Shown piece by piece: positions 45,469 to 55,456 of a stretch of 64,000 nt of DNA (positions within the stretch are counted from its first letter, which is position 1; each line of letters begins with the position of its first letter). A model generated the notes under the pieces. That model was given only the letters and a program-made list of their open reading frames with translations, did no database searches and had not been told where the DNA came from. Source of the stretch: Methylocystis sp. (GTDB lineage: Bacteria > Pseudomonadota > Alphaproteobacteria > Rhizobiales > Beijerinckiaceae); NCBI GenBank assembly GCA_002929055.1, contig PERY01000016.1:1-64000 (forward strand), in the 5' to 3' direction. A program made the position numbers and the translations under genes.

Positions 45469-47685
45469 ATGAAGAGTCGCTGGCGCATCCTGCTGCTCGC
45501 GACCCTCGCGGCGGCTGCACTGGTCCTGCCCTGGGGATTTCTCCAGCCGCGCGCGCTCGAGGATTTGCGTAACGTCGTCTTCGACAATTTCCAGCGCCTG
45601 TCGCCGCGCGCCTATGATCCCGAGACGCCGACGCGCGTCGTGGGCATAGACGAGGAAAGTCTCAAAACCTACGGGCAATGGCCCTGGCCGCGAACGCGCA
45701 TCGCCGAACTCGTCAGCCGGCTGAAGGAGCTGGGCGCCGCTGCGATCGCCTTCGACTTCATGTTCGCCGAGGCCGACCGCGCCGGGACGCGCACGCTTCT
45801 CGAAACCGCGACCGACGCCAAGCTGCGCGCCGAACTCGCCCGCCTCCTCGCCAGGGCTCCCGACAGCGATACGATCTTCGCCGGAGCCATCGCACAGGCG
45901 CCGGTCGTTCTCGGCGCGACGCTCGCAACCGAGGGCGCGAAGGCTTTCCCGGCGAAAGCCGGTTTCGTGACGGCGGGCGACGATCCCGCGGCCTTCATCT
46001 TGTCGTTCCCGGCCGTGGTGCTGCCCGTGCCGATTTTTCTCAAGGATGCACAGGGCCTCGGCGCGACGAACTGGGCGCCGGACCGCGATCTTGTCGTGCG
46101 GCGCGTGCCGCTGCTGACACGCGTCGGGCTATCGCTCGCCCCCTCGCTCGCGCTGGAAGCGTTGCGCGTGGCTCAAGGCGCCTCGAGCATCGTCATCCGT
46201 TCCTCCAACGCCAGCGGTGAGACGGCCTATGGCGCTCAGACCGGCGTAAACGCGGTCAAGGTTGGCGGATTCGAGATCAAGACGGGATCGTCTGCGGATG
46301 TGCGCCCGCGATACAGTTACACCGATCCCGCGCGCGATATTTCCGCCAAGGCGGTGCTGCAGGGGCAGACGCCGCGCGGCGAGATCGAGGGCCGGATCAT
46401 TTTCGTCGGCGCGCTGGCCGTTGGCCTTGGCGATGTACGGGCGACGCCGCTCGAGCCGATTGTCCCGGGCGTCGAGGTGCATGCGCAGATCGTCGAGTCG
46501 TTGACTTCGGGCGCGCTCCTGTCCCGGCCGGACTGGGCCGTCGGGCTGGAGCTCCTGGTCGCGCTCGTCGCCTTCGTGCTGACGATGCCGCTTCTCTTCA
46601 TCGCGCCGCCCTTCGTCTCGGCGGCTTTCGCGCCCCTCGCGGTGGCCGTGCTGTTTGGCGGATCCTTCTACCTTTTCGAGCGACAGGGACTGTTGCTCGA
46701 TCCCGCCTATCCCAGCCTTGTCGTCATCGGCTCCTACATTGTCGGGGCCGTCACGCTCTGGCGCGCCGAAACGCTTGCGCGTCGTCAGGTGCGCCGCGCC
46801 TTCGGCAAGTTCGTTGCGCCCGCGGTCGTCGACCGGCTTGCGGAGCATCCGGAGCGTCTGGTGCTCGGCGGCGAGACGCGCGAACTCACCGTGCTCTTTT
46901 CGGATCTTCGCAACTTCTCAGGCATTTCCGAGGGCATGAGCGCGCGTGAACTCACGCAGTTCATGAATGCTTATCTGACGCCCATGACCGACGCGATCCT
47001 CGAATGCGACGGCACGGTCGACAAATACATGGGCGACGCCATTCTCGCCTTCTGGAACGCGCCGCTCAACATCGCCGATCATCCACGCAAGGCGGTGCAG
47101 GCGGCGCTCGTCATGCGCGCCGCGCTGTTGACGTTCAACGAGCAGCGCGCGCAGGCGGCGCAGGCGGCGGGGCGTCCGCATATAGAGGCGGCGATGGGGC
47201 TGGGCCTGAACCTCGGTCCCTGCAACGTGGGCAACATGGGGTCGATCCGCCGCTTCGACTATTCCATCCTCGGCGACAATGTGAATCTGGCCTCGCGCCT
47301 CGAGGGCGCGAGCAAGGCGTTCGCGACGGATATCATTGCTTCGAAGGCAGTTCGCGACGCCGCGCCAGACATGGCCTGGCTCAGTTTAGGGCGAATCGTG
47401 GTGGTCGGGCGCACCGAGCCGACCCGGATTTTTGCGTTGGCCGGAGACAAGGCCTACAGCCTGTCGGATGAGTATGTGCGTTGGCGCACAGCGCATGAAG
47501 CCATGCTGGCTGAATATGAGGCGGCCCGATTCGAAGACGCCGCTGCGCGCGCTTCCAGCCTCGCGGGGATACTCCCCGGCGCGTGGCCTGCGCTCTATGT
47601 GACGTTGGAGAAACGATATTCGGCGCTGGCCCGGGAAGGCTTGCAACAAGGCTGGTCGTCTATATGGAATCTCACCGGTAAATGA
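45469..47685 (+). CDS. CHASE2-domain adenylate/guanylate cyclase (class III)
   Basis: A 738-residue membrane sensor: helix at about 6-25, a periplasmic CHASE2 domain (about 30-335; VVGIDEESLKTYGQWPWPR, AIAFDFMFAEADR), three membrane helices at about 345-435, then a class III cyclase domain (about 470-655). Catalytic residues are intact: metal-binding Asp in VLFSDLRNFSGISE and KYMGDAILAFW, purine-selecting Lys in VDKYMGD, and the Asn/Arg of LGDNVNLASRLEG. This pattern predicts ATP as substrate. It closes the TPR-barrel/FecR/cyclase row; all three run in the same direction with gaps of 14 and 76 bases. cAMP made here could act on the nearby Crp-type regulator. Confidence 0.92.
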   Translation: MKSRWRILLLATLAAAALVLPWGFLQPRALEDLRNVVFDNFQRLSPRAYDPETPTRVVGIDEESLKTYGQWPWPRTRIAELVSRLKELGAAAIAFDFMFAEADRAGTRTLLETATDAKLRAELARLLARAPDSDTIFAGAIAQAPVVLGATLATEGAKAFPAKAGFVTAGDDPAAFILSFPAVVLPVPIFLKDAQGLGATNWAPDRDLVVRRVPLLTRVGLSLAPSLALEALRVAQGASSIVIRSSNASGETAYGAQTGVNAVKVGGFEIKTGSSADVRPRYSYTDPARDISAKAVLQGQTPRGEIEGRIIFVGALAVGLGDVRATPLEPIVPGVEVHAQIVESLTSGALLSRPDWAVGLELLVALVAFVLTMPLLFIAPPFVSAAFAPLAVAVLFGGSFYLFERQGLLLDPAYPSLVVIGSYIVGAVTLWRAETLARRQVRRAFGKFVAPAVVDRLAEHPERLVLGGETRELTVLFSDLRNFSGISEGMSARELTQFMNAYLTPMTDAILECDGTVDKYMGDAILAFWNAPLNIADHPRKAVQAALVMRAALLTFNEQRAQAAQAAGRPHIEAAMGLGLNLGPCNVGNMGSIRRFDYSILGDNVNLASRLEGASKAFATDIIASKAVRDAAPDMAWLSLGRIVVVGRTEPTRIFALAGDKAYSLSDEYVRWRTAHEAMLAEYEAARFEDAAARASSLAGILPGAWPALYVTLEKRYSALAREGLQQGWSSIWNLTGK

Positions 47686-47749
47686 CCGTTTCCGCCTTGC
47701 GCTCTGGCGCGACTTTCACCGACCTTTCTTCAGGACCGCCGCTCAGCGC

Positions 47750-48436
47750 ATGACCGAAGCCATCGTAAACCAATATTGGACCCTCCTTGCTGACCGGCAC
47801 GACGCCGACGCGTTTCAGACGCTGGACGCGGCCTATCGCGAGCCGCAGCGCGCCTATCACGCCTGGGGCCATATCGTCGATCTGCTGACGAAACTCGATG
47901 CGCTGGGGAGCCTTGCAACTCGCCCAGACCTCGTCGCGGCAGCGATTTTCTGGCACGACTCGGTTTATCTCACGCGCGATCCGGACGGGCGCCCGCGCAC
48001 CGATCCTGAAAACGTGCGCGCGAGCGCGGCGCTCTTCGAACGCCATTCCCGTTTCGACGCGGTGGAAGCGCAGTCCATCCACGACATGATCATGGCGACC
48101 GCGAGCCACATGAAGGCGAAGGCGACCACGGAACATTACCCGGGCTTTGCGCGCGATCTCGATTTCTTCCTCGACCTCGACCTGTCGTCGCTCGCGGCGT
48201 CATGGGCGATCTTCGAACGAAATCTCGACGACATCCATTTCGAATATGGCTGGGTTCCCGAACGCGCCTTCTACCTGGGCCGCGTGCAGATGCTCGAGAG
48301 CTTTCTTGGCGGCGGGGAGTCGCTCTACCGGCTTCCCGAAACGCGCGCGCTCTGGCTCGAGCCTGCGCTTGCAAATCTGCGCCGGGCGCAAGCCGAACTG
48401 CGTGAGCGGCTCGCCCGGCCTGCTTCCTCGGCCTGA
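47750..48436 (+). CDS. HD-family predicted metal-dependent hydrolase (COG4339-like)
   Basis: A 228-residue protein with HD-type metal motifs: RAYHAWGHIVDLL, AAIFWHDSVYL (His-Asp) and QSIHDMIMATASHM. These are typical of the COG4339 family of predicted metal-dependent HD phosphohydrolases. It starts 65 bases after the cyclase gene on the same strand, so cotranscription is possible, and a nucleotide phosphodiesterase or nucleotidase role would make sense, but nothing in the sequence proves it. ATG 47750 follows CAGCGC without a strong ribosome site. Confidence 0.78.
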   Translation: MTEAIVNQYWTLLADRHDADAFQTLDAAYREPQRAYHAWGHIVDLLTKLDALGSLATRPDLVAAAIFWHDSVYLTRDPDGRPRTDPENVRASAALFERHSRFDAVEAQSIHDMIMATASHMKAKATTEHYPGFARDLDFFLDLDLSSLAASWAIFERNLDDIHFEYGWVPERAFYLGRVQMLESFLGGGESLYRLPETRALWLEPALANLRRAQAELRERLARPASSA

Positions 48437-48482
48437 CGCGAACGCGCCAGCAGCCGACAGATGGAGGTGTGGCTGCGCACAA

Positions 48483-48507
48483 AAGAAAACGGCGCCCGTG
48501 GGCGCCG
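48483..48507 (-). terminator. Terminator of the glnK-amtB operon
   Basis: CGGCGCCC and GGGCGCCG form an eight-base stem; on the minus strand it is followed by TTTTCTTTTG. It lies 26 bases past the amtB stop and would also face the convergent HD-hydrolase gene. Confidence 0.85.
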
Positions 48508-48532
48508 CTTGGAGTTGGGGGAGAAAACCGGC

Positions 48533-49996
48533 TCAGTAGTTGTAGGCGCGTTCGCCGTGATCGGAGATGTCGAGGCCTTCGCGCTCCTGATCGGGCGCCG
48601 GACGCAGACCGATGACGATGTCGACGACCTTGTAGAGGATCGCCGACCCGATGCCGGAGAAGAGCAGCGTCGCGACAACGGCGGTGCCCTGCGCCTTCAT
48701 CTGGGCCATCATGTCATACGTGCCCGTGAAACCCTCGAGATTGGTGTAATCGGTGATGCCGGTGCCGCCGAAGTCGGGGTTGACCAGCAGACCCGTCGCC
48801 AGAGCGCCGGTGATGCCGCCGATGCAGTGCACGCCGAAGACGTCCAGAGCATCGTCGTAGCCGACCTTCTTCTTGATCACGTCGACGAAGAAGAGGCAGA
48901 TCGGCGAGACGGCGAGGCCGAGCACGATCGAACCCATCGGACCCGCGAAGCCGGATGCCGGCGTCACGGCGACGAGGCCAGCGACCGCGCCGGTGATGAG
49001 GCCGAGCAGCGAAGGCTTGCCCTTCACCAGCCACTCAACGATCATCCACGACAGTCCCGCCGCGGCGGTCGCGACCATGGTGTTGACGAAGGCGAGCGCC
49101 GTGGTGGCGTTGGCTTCGAGGTTGGAGCCGGCGTTGAAGCCGAACCAGCCCACCCACAGCAGCGAGGCGCCGATCATCGACATGGTGAGCGAATGCGGCG
49201 CAAGCACTTCCTTGCCATATCCGATGCGCTTGCCGACCATGATGGCGCCGACGAGGCCCGCGATGCCTGCGTTGATGTGGACGACAGTGCCGCCCGCAAA
49301 ATCCAGCGCACCCTTGCCAGCGAGCCAGCCGACGTTGCCGACGATTTCGTCGATCTTCGCCTGCGCGGCGGCTTTCGCCTCCTCGGTGGAAGCGGCGGCG
49401 AGTTGCGTCGCCGCATCGACGATGGCGTTGGGGTCAGCGGTGCCCCACACCCAGTGGGCGACTGGGAAGTAGATGAAGGTGACCCAGAGCGTCGTGAAGA
49501 GCATCACCGCCGAGAACTTCATGCGCTCGGCATAGGCGCCGACGATGAGGGCCGGGGTGATCATGGCGAAGGTCATCTGGAAGACGAAGAACACGTATTC
49601 CGGAATGACATGGCCGGGCGTGAAGGTCGGGGCGTTGTTGGCCGCGGTCACGCCCTTGAGGAACAGCTTGTTCAAGCCGCCCATATAGTGATTGAGCGAG
49701 CCGCCGTCGCCGAAGGCGAGGGAATAGCCGTAGATAGCCCAGATGACGCCTACGAGCGAAACGATCGCAAAAGTCTGCGTGAGCAGCGACAGCATGTTCT
49801 TGGTGCGCACGAGGCCGCCGTAAAACAGCGCCAGCCCGGGGATCGACATCATCAGCACGAGAAGCGCCGACGTCAGCATCCATGCGACGTCGCCGGGATT
49901 GGGGGTCGGGTCGTTGCCGGCGAAGGCCGGTCCCGCCGCCATCGCTCCCGCGAGGATCGAAGCCGCGAACGCGCTCCGAAGCGAAGGAAGTTTCAT
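48533..49996 (-). CDS. amtB: Ammonium transporter
   Basis: A 487-residue Amt/MEP channel with a cleavable signal peptide (FAASILAGAMAAGPAFA) and eleven helices. Hallmarks: MLTSALLVLMMSIPGLALFYGG, DFAGGTVVHINAG, WVGWFGFNAGS and FGVHCIGGITGAL (conserved pore histidines in VVHINAG and GVHCIGG). An Ala/Glu-rich insertion (AATQLAAASTEEAKAAAQAK) sits in a periplasmic loop. The ATG at 49996 with AGGAG upstream is preferred to the track start, which runs into glnK. It is 37 bases after glnK, the usual PII/Amt pair, so ammonium entry should be gated by GlnK. Confidence 0.97.
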   Translation of the reverse strand: MKLPSLRSAFAASILAGAMAAGPAFAGNDPTPNPGDVAWMLTSALLVLMMSIPGLALFYGGLVRTKNMLSLLTQTFAIVSLVGVIWAIYGYSLAFGDGGSLNHYMGGLNKLFLKGVTAANNAPTFTPGHVIPEYVFFVFQMTFAMITPALIVGAYAERMKFSAVMLFTTLWVTFIYFPVAHWVWGTADPNAIVDAATQLAAASTEEAKAAAQAKIDEIVGNVGWLAGKGALDFAGGTVVHINAGIAGLVGAIMVGKRIGYGKEVLAPHSLTMSMIGASLLWVGWFGFNAGSNLEANATTALAFVNTMVATAAAGLSWMIVEWLVKGKPSLLGLITGAVAGLVAVTPASGFAGPMGSIVLGLAVSPICLFFVDVIKKKVGYDDALDVFGVHCIGGITGALATGLLVNPDFGGTGITDYTNLEGFTGTYDMMAQMKAQGTAVVATLLFSGIGSAILYKVVDIVIGLRPAPDQEREGLDISDHGERAYNY

Positions 49997-50033
49997 GTGG
50001 GGAAGCTCCTGGAAGTTTCGGGGAGTTGTGCGA

Positions 50034-50447
<414 letters not shown>

Positions 50448-50482
50448 CTAGAGAGAGCGCTGGCGCGCCCGGACACTGCGCT

Positions 50483-50498
50483 TTCAAATGCCGTGCCA
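50483..50498 (-). promoter_or_regulatory. Sigma-54 promoter of glnK-amtB
   Basis: On the minus strand TGGCACGGCATTTGAA matches the consensus TGGCACG-N4-TTGCW in all but one invariant-region base. It lies about 110 bases upstream of the glnK ATG. The 315-base gap to tesB holds no gene; I found no clear NtrC palindrome within it. Confidence 0.75.
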
Positions 50499-50687
50499 GC
50501 GACCGGGAGTCCTGCAAACGCGGCGCTTTCAGCAATGGTTGGCGCCGGCTCAAATATGCAGACGCTTTGGCTCAGGCTTCCCGCAGCCAAGGAAAGGCTA
50601 GGGATTACCTGAATTGTCTGCGCGAAGCGGGGGTTGATCGGCGCGAGGAGCGGGAACGCCATCGGCGCCTAAAAGATAGACAGGCGC

Positions 50688-51548
50688 CTAGATATTGGTG
50701 CGCATGCGGATCAGGCCTTCCTGCGCGACCGAGGCCAGAAGCTGCCCATCGCGGGCGTAAATCTGGCCGCGAGTCAGGCCACGGGCGTGACCGGCGTTCG
50801 GACTCTCCTGCACATAGAGGAGCCAGTCGTCGACGCGCAGGCTCCTGTGGAGCCACAGCGCGTGGTCGAGGCTCGCGACCTGGATCGCCGGATCGAAGAT
50901 GTTGCGGCCGTGAGCGACGAGCGCCGTGTTCAGCAGCGTCATGTCGGAAAGATAGGCGAGCAGGGCGTTGTGAAGCGCTGGCTCGTCGGGCAAGGGGCCC
51001 TGGACGCGAAACCAGATCATCTGGCCGGCGTGGTTGGCGGTCAGCAGCGTTTCTGGCGCGACGATGCGCATGTCCAGGGCGCAAGCGCGCTTCATCCAGT
51101 TTTCGGCGGGCGCGGGCAAAAAAGCGCGGAAACGATCGACCAGCGCATCGATGCGCTCGAGGCTTTCCGGCGCCGGCGCGGTCGGCATGTCGCGGGAATG
51201 CTCCAAACCCTCCTCGAGGACGTGGAAGGACGCCTCCATGGAGAAGATGGTCCGCCCTTGCTGGGTGGCGACGCAGCGCCGCGTCGTGAAACTCCTGCCG
51301 TCGCGGATGCGCTCCACATTGAAGTCGATTGGCGTCTGCGGGTCGCCGGCGAGCACGAAATAGGCATGCAGCGAATGGGCGGGCCGGTCGGCGGGCACGG
51401 TGCGCGTGGCCGCCACCAGCGCCTGCGCAACGACCTGCCCGCCGTAAAGATGTTTGCCCGCAGAGGCCGGACTGTGGCCGCGAAAGGCGCTCTCTCCCGT
51501 TTGTTGGAGATCGAGAAGCGCGATCAGGTCGCCTGCGGGCGTGTCCAT
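50688..51548 (-). CDS. tesB: Acyl-CoA thioesterase II
   Basis: A 286-residue double-hotdog thioesterase hydrolysing acyl-CoA to free acid and CoA. Motifs: LYGGQVVAQALVAATRTV, HSLHAYFVLAGDPQTPI, VASLDHALWLHRS (catalytic Asp) and RGLTRGQIYARDGQLLASV. The ATG at 51548 (MDTPAGDLIALLDL) replaces the longer track start. It is last in an apparent minus-strand run with a Trm112-like gene, a LON-like gene and cnoX. Confidence 0.93.
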   Translation of the reverse strand: MDTPAGDLIALLDLQQTGESAFRGHSPASAGKHLYGGQVVAQALVAATRTVPADRPAHSLHAYFVLAGDPQTPIDFNVERIRDGRSFTTRRCVATQQGRTIFSMEASFHVLEEGLEHSRDMPTAPAPESLERIDALVDRFRAFLPAPAENWMKRACALDMRIVAPETLLTANHAGQMIWFRVQGPLPDEPALHNALLAYLSDMTLLNTALVAHGRNIFDPAIQVASLDHALWLHRSLRVDDWLLYVQESPNAGHARGLTRGQIYARDGQLLASVAQEGLIRMRTNI

Positions 51549-51552
51549 GCGA

Positions 51553-51777
51553 TCAATCGATCTGGCGCGCCTCTTCCGGCAGCATGATGGGGATGCCGTC
51601 ACGAATGGGATAGGCGAGGCGCGCGGAACGGGAAATCAACTCCTGACGGGCGCGATCATATTCCAACGTCGTCTTCGTCAGCGGACATACTAGGATTTCC
51701 AGAAGGCGGGGATCGACTTTCGTTCCCTCCTGGCCGTCCGCGTCAACGTTGTCGCCGGTTCCGATGCCATCGCTCAT
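51553..51777 (-). CDS. Trm112/YcaR-family small protein
   Basis: A 74-residue protein; the recognised part is [20 protein letters not shown] followed by [18 protein letters not shown], the Trm112-like (UPF0434/YcaR) fold. The zinc-binding CPxC pairs of archaeal and eukaryotic Trm112 are reduced to a single Cys-Pro, as usual in bacteria. Trm112 proteins activate methyltransferases elsewhere; no partner is known here. The ATG at 51777 has AAGGA upstream; the 357-residue track ORF is an open-frame artefact over the next gene. Confidence 0.85.
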   Translation of the reverse strand: MSDGIGTGDNVDADGQEGTKVDPRLLEILVCPLTKTTLEYDRARQELISRSARLAYPIRDGIPIMLPEEARQID

Positions 51778-51797
51778 AATGAATGTCCTTGTTGCAG

Positions 51798-52460
51798 TTA
51801 ATGGTATTGCTGGCGGTCGCCGTCGCGCTGCGCCATGTCGAGCTTGGCGAGGGCGACCAGAGTCTCTGCCCGCGTCTTCAGGTCGATGGCTTCGACGAGC
51901 GCCTGTTTTTCGTTCGCGCCGAAGGGCGACATCATGGCGAGCGCGTTGACCAGCGTTTCTGTCGGCGCCGCGTCGATGCTCGCCCAATCGACTTCGAGTT
52001 TCGAATATTCCGCGAAGGTCCGCAACATCGACACCATGCTTTCGCGGTCCACTGCGTCTTCCCCCGCGCCGGGCTCGAGGTCGGCGTCGAATCCGTCGTA
52101 GCGGACCCGAAACTGCCTGTACGGGGTATCGACATCGAGTTCGCGGACGACGTGAAAGCGCGCCACGCCGGTCAGCGTGATCAGATAGCGGCCGTCGCCC
52201 GTCTCCGCGAAGCGGGTGATCCGTCCGACGCAGCCGATCTGGAAGAGTTGCGGCGCGGCGCCATTGGCGCCCGGGAGCGGCTGGATGACGCCGATCAGCC
52301 GGTCGCTCGCGACCGCCGCATCGAGCATCGCGACATAGCGGGGTTCGAAAATGTTGAGCGGCAGCTCCCCGCGCGGGAGCAGAACCGCGCCCGCCAGCGG
52401 AAAAAGCGGAATGACGTCGGGAAGTTCGCTTAGTTCCGCGTAGGGGTGGTTCAGGCTCAT
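51798..52460 (-). CDS. LON-protease substrate-binding-domain protein
   Basis: A 220-residue protein with only the N-terminal substrate-recognition domain of Lon: [36 protein letters not shown] and [16 protein letters not shown]. It has no AAA or protease domain. Such stand-alone LON-SB proteins are widespread in alphaproteobacteria, usually next to a thioredoxin-like gene as here; function is not established. The ATG at 52460 replaces the track start. Confidence 0.88.
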   Translation of the reverse strand: MSLNHPYAELSELPDVIPLFPLAGAVLLPRGELPLNIFEPRYVAMLDAAVASDRLIGVIQPLPGANGAAPQLFQIGCVGRITRFAETGDGRYLITLTGVARFHVVRELDVDTPYRQFRVRYDGFDADLEPGAGEDAVDRESMVSMLRTFAEYSKLEVDWASIDAAPTETLVNALAMMSPFGANEKQALVEAIDLKTRAETLVALAKLDMAQRDGDRQQYH

Positions 52461-52486
52461 GGCGGCTGGCGGTCGCGCCTCTCCCT

Positions 52487-53377
52487 TTACGAGAACAGGA
52501 GCGTGGAGAGCCGGCGGCGCGCCGCCACGGCGGCCTTGTCCACCGGTCCCCACGCCTCAAAAAACTGGACGAGCTGCTTTCTGGCTCCGTCCTCATTCCA
52601 ACTACGGTCGCGCCGGATGATTTCAAGAAGCGCGTTCGCCGCTTCTTCGCGCATGTCCTTGGCGTTCAGCGCGAGCGCCAGGTCGAAATAGGCCTTCATG
52701 TCGTCGGGGTCGGAATTAATGCGCTTCCGGAGTTCGTCGATCTCGCCGAGATCCTGGGCGGCTTCGGCGTTTTCGATGGCGGCGAGGGCCGCTGCGGCCT
52801 CCGGGCTTTTCAGGGCGCTCTCGGGCAGGCTTTCAAGCAGCGCGCGCGCGGCGTCGATCTGCCCGACGCCGATGTAAAGACGCGCCAGCATGGCGACGGC
52901 TTTAGGCTCGACGGGCTCCGCGCTCGCCAGTTCGGAAAGAAGCGCGTGGGCGCCCTCGAGGTCGCCCGTCTCGATCATCGCCTGAGCGGCCTCCAGGGCG
53001 TCGCTCGCGTCTTCGATGGGTCCGACAAGACGCTCCAGGAAACCCTTGATCTGGCTTTCGGGCAGCGCACCGACGAAGCCGTCCACAGGGCGCCCGCGCT
53101 GGAAGGCGACGACGGCGGGGATGGATTTGACGCCAAGCTGGTCGGCGATCTCGGGCTCGGCGTCGATGTTCATCTTCACCAGCCTGGCCTTGCCGCCGGT
53201 CGCGGCCACAAGCCGTTCGATGACGGGCGCGAGTTGCTTGCAGGGGCCGCACCAGGGCGCCCAGAAATCGACCAGCACCAACTGCCGCATGGACGGGTCG
53301 AGAACGTCCGCCCGGAAGCGCGCGACCGTCGTCTCGACCGGCGCCGCCGCATCCGCAGTGTTCCCCAAATCGGTCAT
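52487..53377 (-). CDS. cnoX: Thioredoxin-TPR co-chaperone CnoX (YbbN family)
   Basis: A 296-residue protein: a thioredoxin domain ([19 protein letters not shown], cis-Pro in [10 protein letters not shown]) followed by TPR-like helices. The active site is a full CGPC, so unlike E. coli CnoX (SXXC) it should be redox-active, as in Caulobacter. CnoX holdases pass oxidised clients to GroEL/DnaK. It is followed by the LON-like and Trm112-like genes on the same strand. Confidence 0.9.
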   Translation of the reverse strand: MTDLGNTADAAAPVETTVARFRADVLDPSMRQLVLVDFWAPWCGPCKQLAPVIERLVAATGGKARLVKMNIDAEPEIADQLGVKSIPAVVAFQRGRPVDGFVGALPESQIKGFLERLVGPIEDASDALEAAQAMIETGDLEGAHALLSELASAEPVEPKAVAMLARLYIGVGQIDAARALLESLPESALKSPEAAAALAAIENAEAAQDLGEIDELRKRINSDPDDMKAYFDLALALNAKDMREEAANALLEIIRRDRSWNEDGARKQLVQFFEAWGPVDKAAVAARRRLSTLLFS

Positions 53378-53395
53378 CGCCGCTCCCTCCCGCTC

Positions 53396-54073
53396 TCAGC
53401 CGGCCCGCCTTATGAAGGTCAGATAGACCGGTCTGCGGCCTTCCGCCATCGCTTTGGCCTCATATTTGGTCTGCGTCCACCCCTCCCAGGGGGTGCGCCA
53501 ATCTGCGGCGGTCGAGGCCGGCCAAAGGAAGGCGTCGCTCGCGCGCAGCCGCGCCAGCGTCCAGGCGGCGTAGTCGTCGATATCCGTTGCGAACCTCAGT
53601 TCGGCGCCCGACTGCATCACACGCGCGAGACGCTTCAGGTTTTCCGGCGAGACGAAGCGCCGCTTGCGATGGCGGCGCTTGGGCCATGGGTCGGGATAAA
53701 AGAGATAGACTCGCGATAGGCTCGCGTCCGGCAGGCGGTCGAGCACTTCGGCAGCGTCGCCGCGATAAAGGCGGATGTTGGAAAGCCCGCGCGCTTCGAT
53801 GCGGGAGAGCAGCTTGGCCATGCCGTTGACGAAAGGCTCGCATCCGAAGTAGTCCGCCTCGGGCTCGCCCGCCGCCGCCTCGATGAGATGTTCGCCGCCG
53901 CCAAAGCCGATCTCGAGGCGCGTTTCGCGCTCCGGGCGCAAGGGCAGGGGCGCCGACAGGTCGAGCGCGAGCCGGGGGAGAAGCTCCGCCATCAACTCGG
54001 TCTGATGGGGGCGCAGCGCCTTGCCTTTGGAACGGCCATAAAGGCGGCGGGTGGGGTGAGCCGCTTCAGTCAT
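53396..54073 (-). CDS. trmB: tRNA (guanine-46-N7)-methyltransferase
   Basis: A 225-residue SAM-dependent methyltransferase that modifies G46 in the variable loop. Motifs: RLEIGFGGGEHLIEAA, NIRLYRGDAAEVLDRLPD, and VYLFYPDPWPKRRHRKRR, the TrmB signature. It ends 18 bases before cnoX begins and begins 62 bases downstream of metK, which supplies its cofactor; metK-trmB adjacency is common in Rhizobiales. Confidence 0.96.
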   Translation of the reverse strand: MTEAAHPTRRLYGRSKGKALRPHQTELMAELLPRLALDLSAPLPLRPERETRLEIGFGGGEHLIEAAAGEPEADYFGCEPFVNGMAKLLSRIEARGLSNIRLYRGDAAEVLDRLPDASLSRVYLFYPDPWPKRRHRKRRFVSPENLKRLARVMQSGAELRFATDIDDYAAWTLARLRASDAFLWPASTAADWRTPWEGWTQTKYEAKAMAEGRRPVYLTFIRRAG

Positions 54074-54135
54074 TTTCCATCTTGGAACGCGTTATGGCCG
54101 GGACATGCCCGGCCATAGCATCTGCCCGCGGCCGA

Positions 54136-55326
54136 TCAGGCGCAGTGCGACTTTAGCGTTTCGACGAGGTCCGTCTTCTCCCAGGAGAAGCCGCCGTCCG
54201 TTTCCGGCGCCCGGCCGAAGTGGCCGTAGGAGGAGGTGCGGGCGTAGATCGGGCGGTTGAGCTGGAGATGCTCGCGAATGCCGCGCGGGGTCAGGCGCAT
54301 GATCTGCGGAATCACCGCCTCGATCTTGTCCTCCGCAACCTTCCCGGTGCCGTGCAGGTCGACGTAGATCGACAGCGGCTCGGCGACGCCGATGGCGTAG
54401 GAAAGCTGGATCGTGCAGCGGTCGGCGAGGCCGGCCGCGACGACGTTCTTGGCGAGATAGCGCGCGGCGTAGGCGGCCGAGCGGTCGACCTTGGTCGGAT
54501 CCTTGCCGGAGAAGGCGCCGCCGCCGTGCGGAGCCGCGCCGCCGTAGGTGTCGACGATGATCTTGCGGCCGGTGAGGCCGGTGTCGCCGTCGGGGCCGCC
54601 GATAAAGAACTTGCCGGTCGGGTTGATGTGCCAAACGGTTTTGTCGGTGATCCAGTCCTTCGGCAGCGCCTCGCGGATATAAGGCTCGGCGATGCGGCGG
54701 ATGTCGGCGGGCGAAAGGCTCTCATCGACATGCTGGTGCGAGAGGACGATCTGCGTGGCCTCGACGGGCTTGCCGTCGACGTAGCGCACGGTCACCTGGC
54801 TCTTGGCGTCGGGGCCGAGGCCCTTCTCCTTACCGGAGTGGCGCGCATTGGCGAGCAGCTCGAGAATTTTGTGCGAATAATAGAGCGGCGCGGGCATGAG
54901 GGCCGGCGTCTCGTTGGTCGCATAGCCGAACATGATGCCCTGGTCGCCGGCGCCTTCGTCCTTGTTGCCGGCGGCGTCGACGCCCTGCGCGATGTCGACG
55001 GATTGCTCATGGAGCAGGACTTCGATGTTGGCGGTGTTCCAGTGGAAGCCGCGCTGCTCGTACCCGATGGCGCGGATCGCGTTGCGCGCGATCTCGATGA
55101 TGCGATCGAAGGAAATATGCGGGCCGCGCACTTCGCCCGCGATCACGACGCGGTTCGTCGTGCAGAGAGTCTCGGCGGCGACGCGGATGGCGTAGGGGTC
55201 GATGCCAGCCTTGGCGCCTTCGCGGAAAAACTCATCGACGATCTCGTCGGAGATACGGTCGCTCACCTTGTCGGGGTGGCCTTCGGAAACGGACTCACTG
55301 GTGAAAAGATAATTCTTCCGGGTCAC
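54136..55326 (-). CDS. metK: S-adenosylmethionine synthetase
   Basis: A 396-residue enzyme making SAM from methionine and ATP. Motifs: [35 protein letters not shown] and [19 protein letters not shown] are complete. The GTG at 55326 ([11 protein letters not shown]) is preferred over the ATG at 55365: GGGAG lies eight bases upstream and the family starts at this point. The leader between the XRE gene and metK shows no SAM riboswitch that I recognise. Confidence 0.97.
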   Translation of the reverse strand: MTRKNYLFTSESVSEGHPDKVSDRISDEIVDEFFREGAKAGIDPYAIRVAAETLCTTNRVVIAGEVRGPHISFDRIIEIARNAIRAIGYEQRGFHWNTANIEVLLHEQSVDIAQGVDAAGNKDEGAGDQGIMFGYATNETPALMPAPLYYSHKILELLANARHSGKEKGLGPDAKSQVTVRYVDGKPVEATQIVLSHQHVDESLSPADIRRIAEPYIREALPKDWITDKTVWHINPTGKFFIGGPDGDTGLTGRKIIVDTYGGAAPHGGGAFSGKDPTKVDRSAAYAARYLAKNVVAAGLADRCTIQLSYAIGVAEPLSIYVDLHGTGKVAEDKIEAVIPQIMRLTPRGIREHLQLNRPIYARTSSYGHFGRAPETDGGFSWEKTDLVETLKSHCA

Positions 55327-55456
55327 TTCGGAATCTCCCAATGCCGCCGGGGCGGTAAGCCCCATTCTGCGACGCTCGCGCCCGTCATCTGCCAGCGGGC
55401 GTTCGGCAGGTCAAGCCGAAACGGCGCAAAGCGTTCGTTATAGAGAACTTTACTGG

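Noticed and set aside
55327-55456. Possible SAM riboswitch in the metK leader
   Set aside because: I could not fit SAM-II, SAM-V or SAM/SAH core sequences; a covariance-model search would decide.
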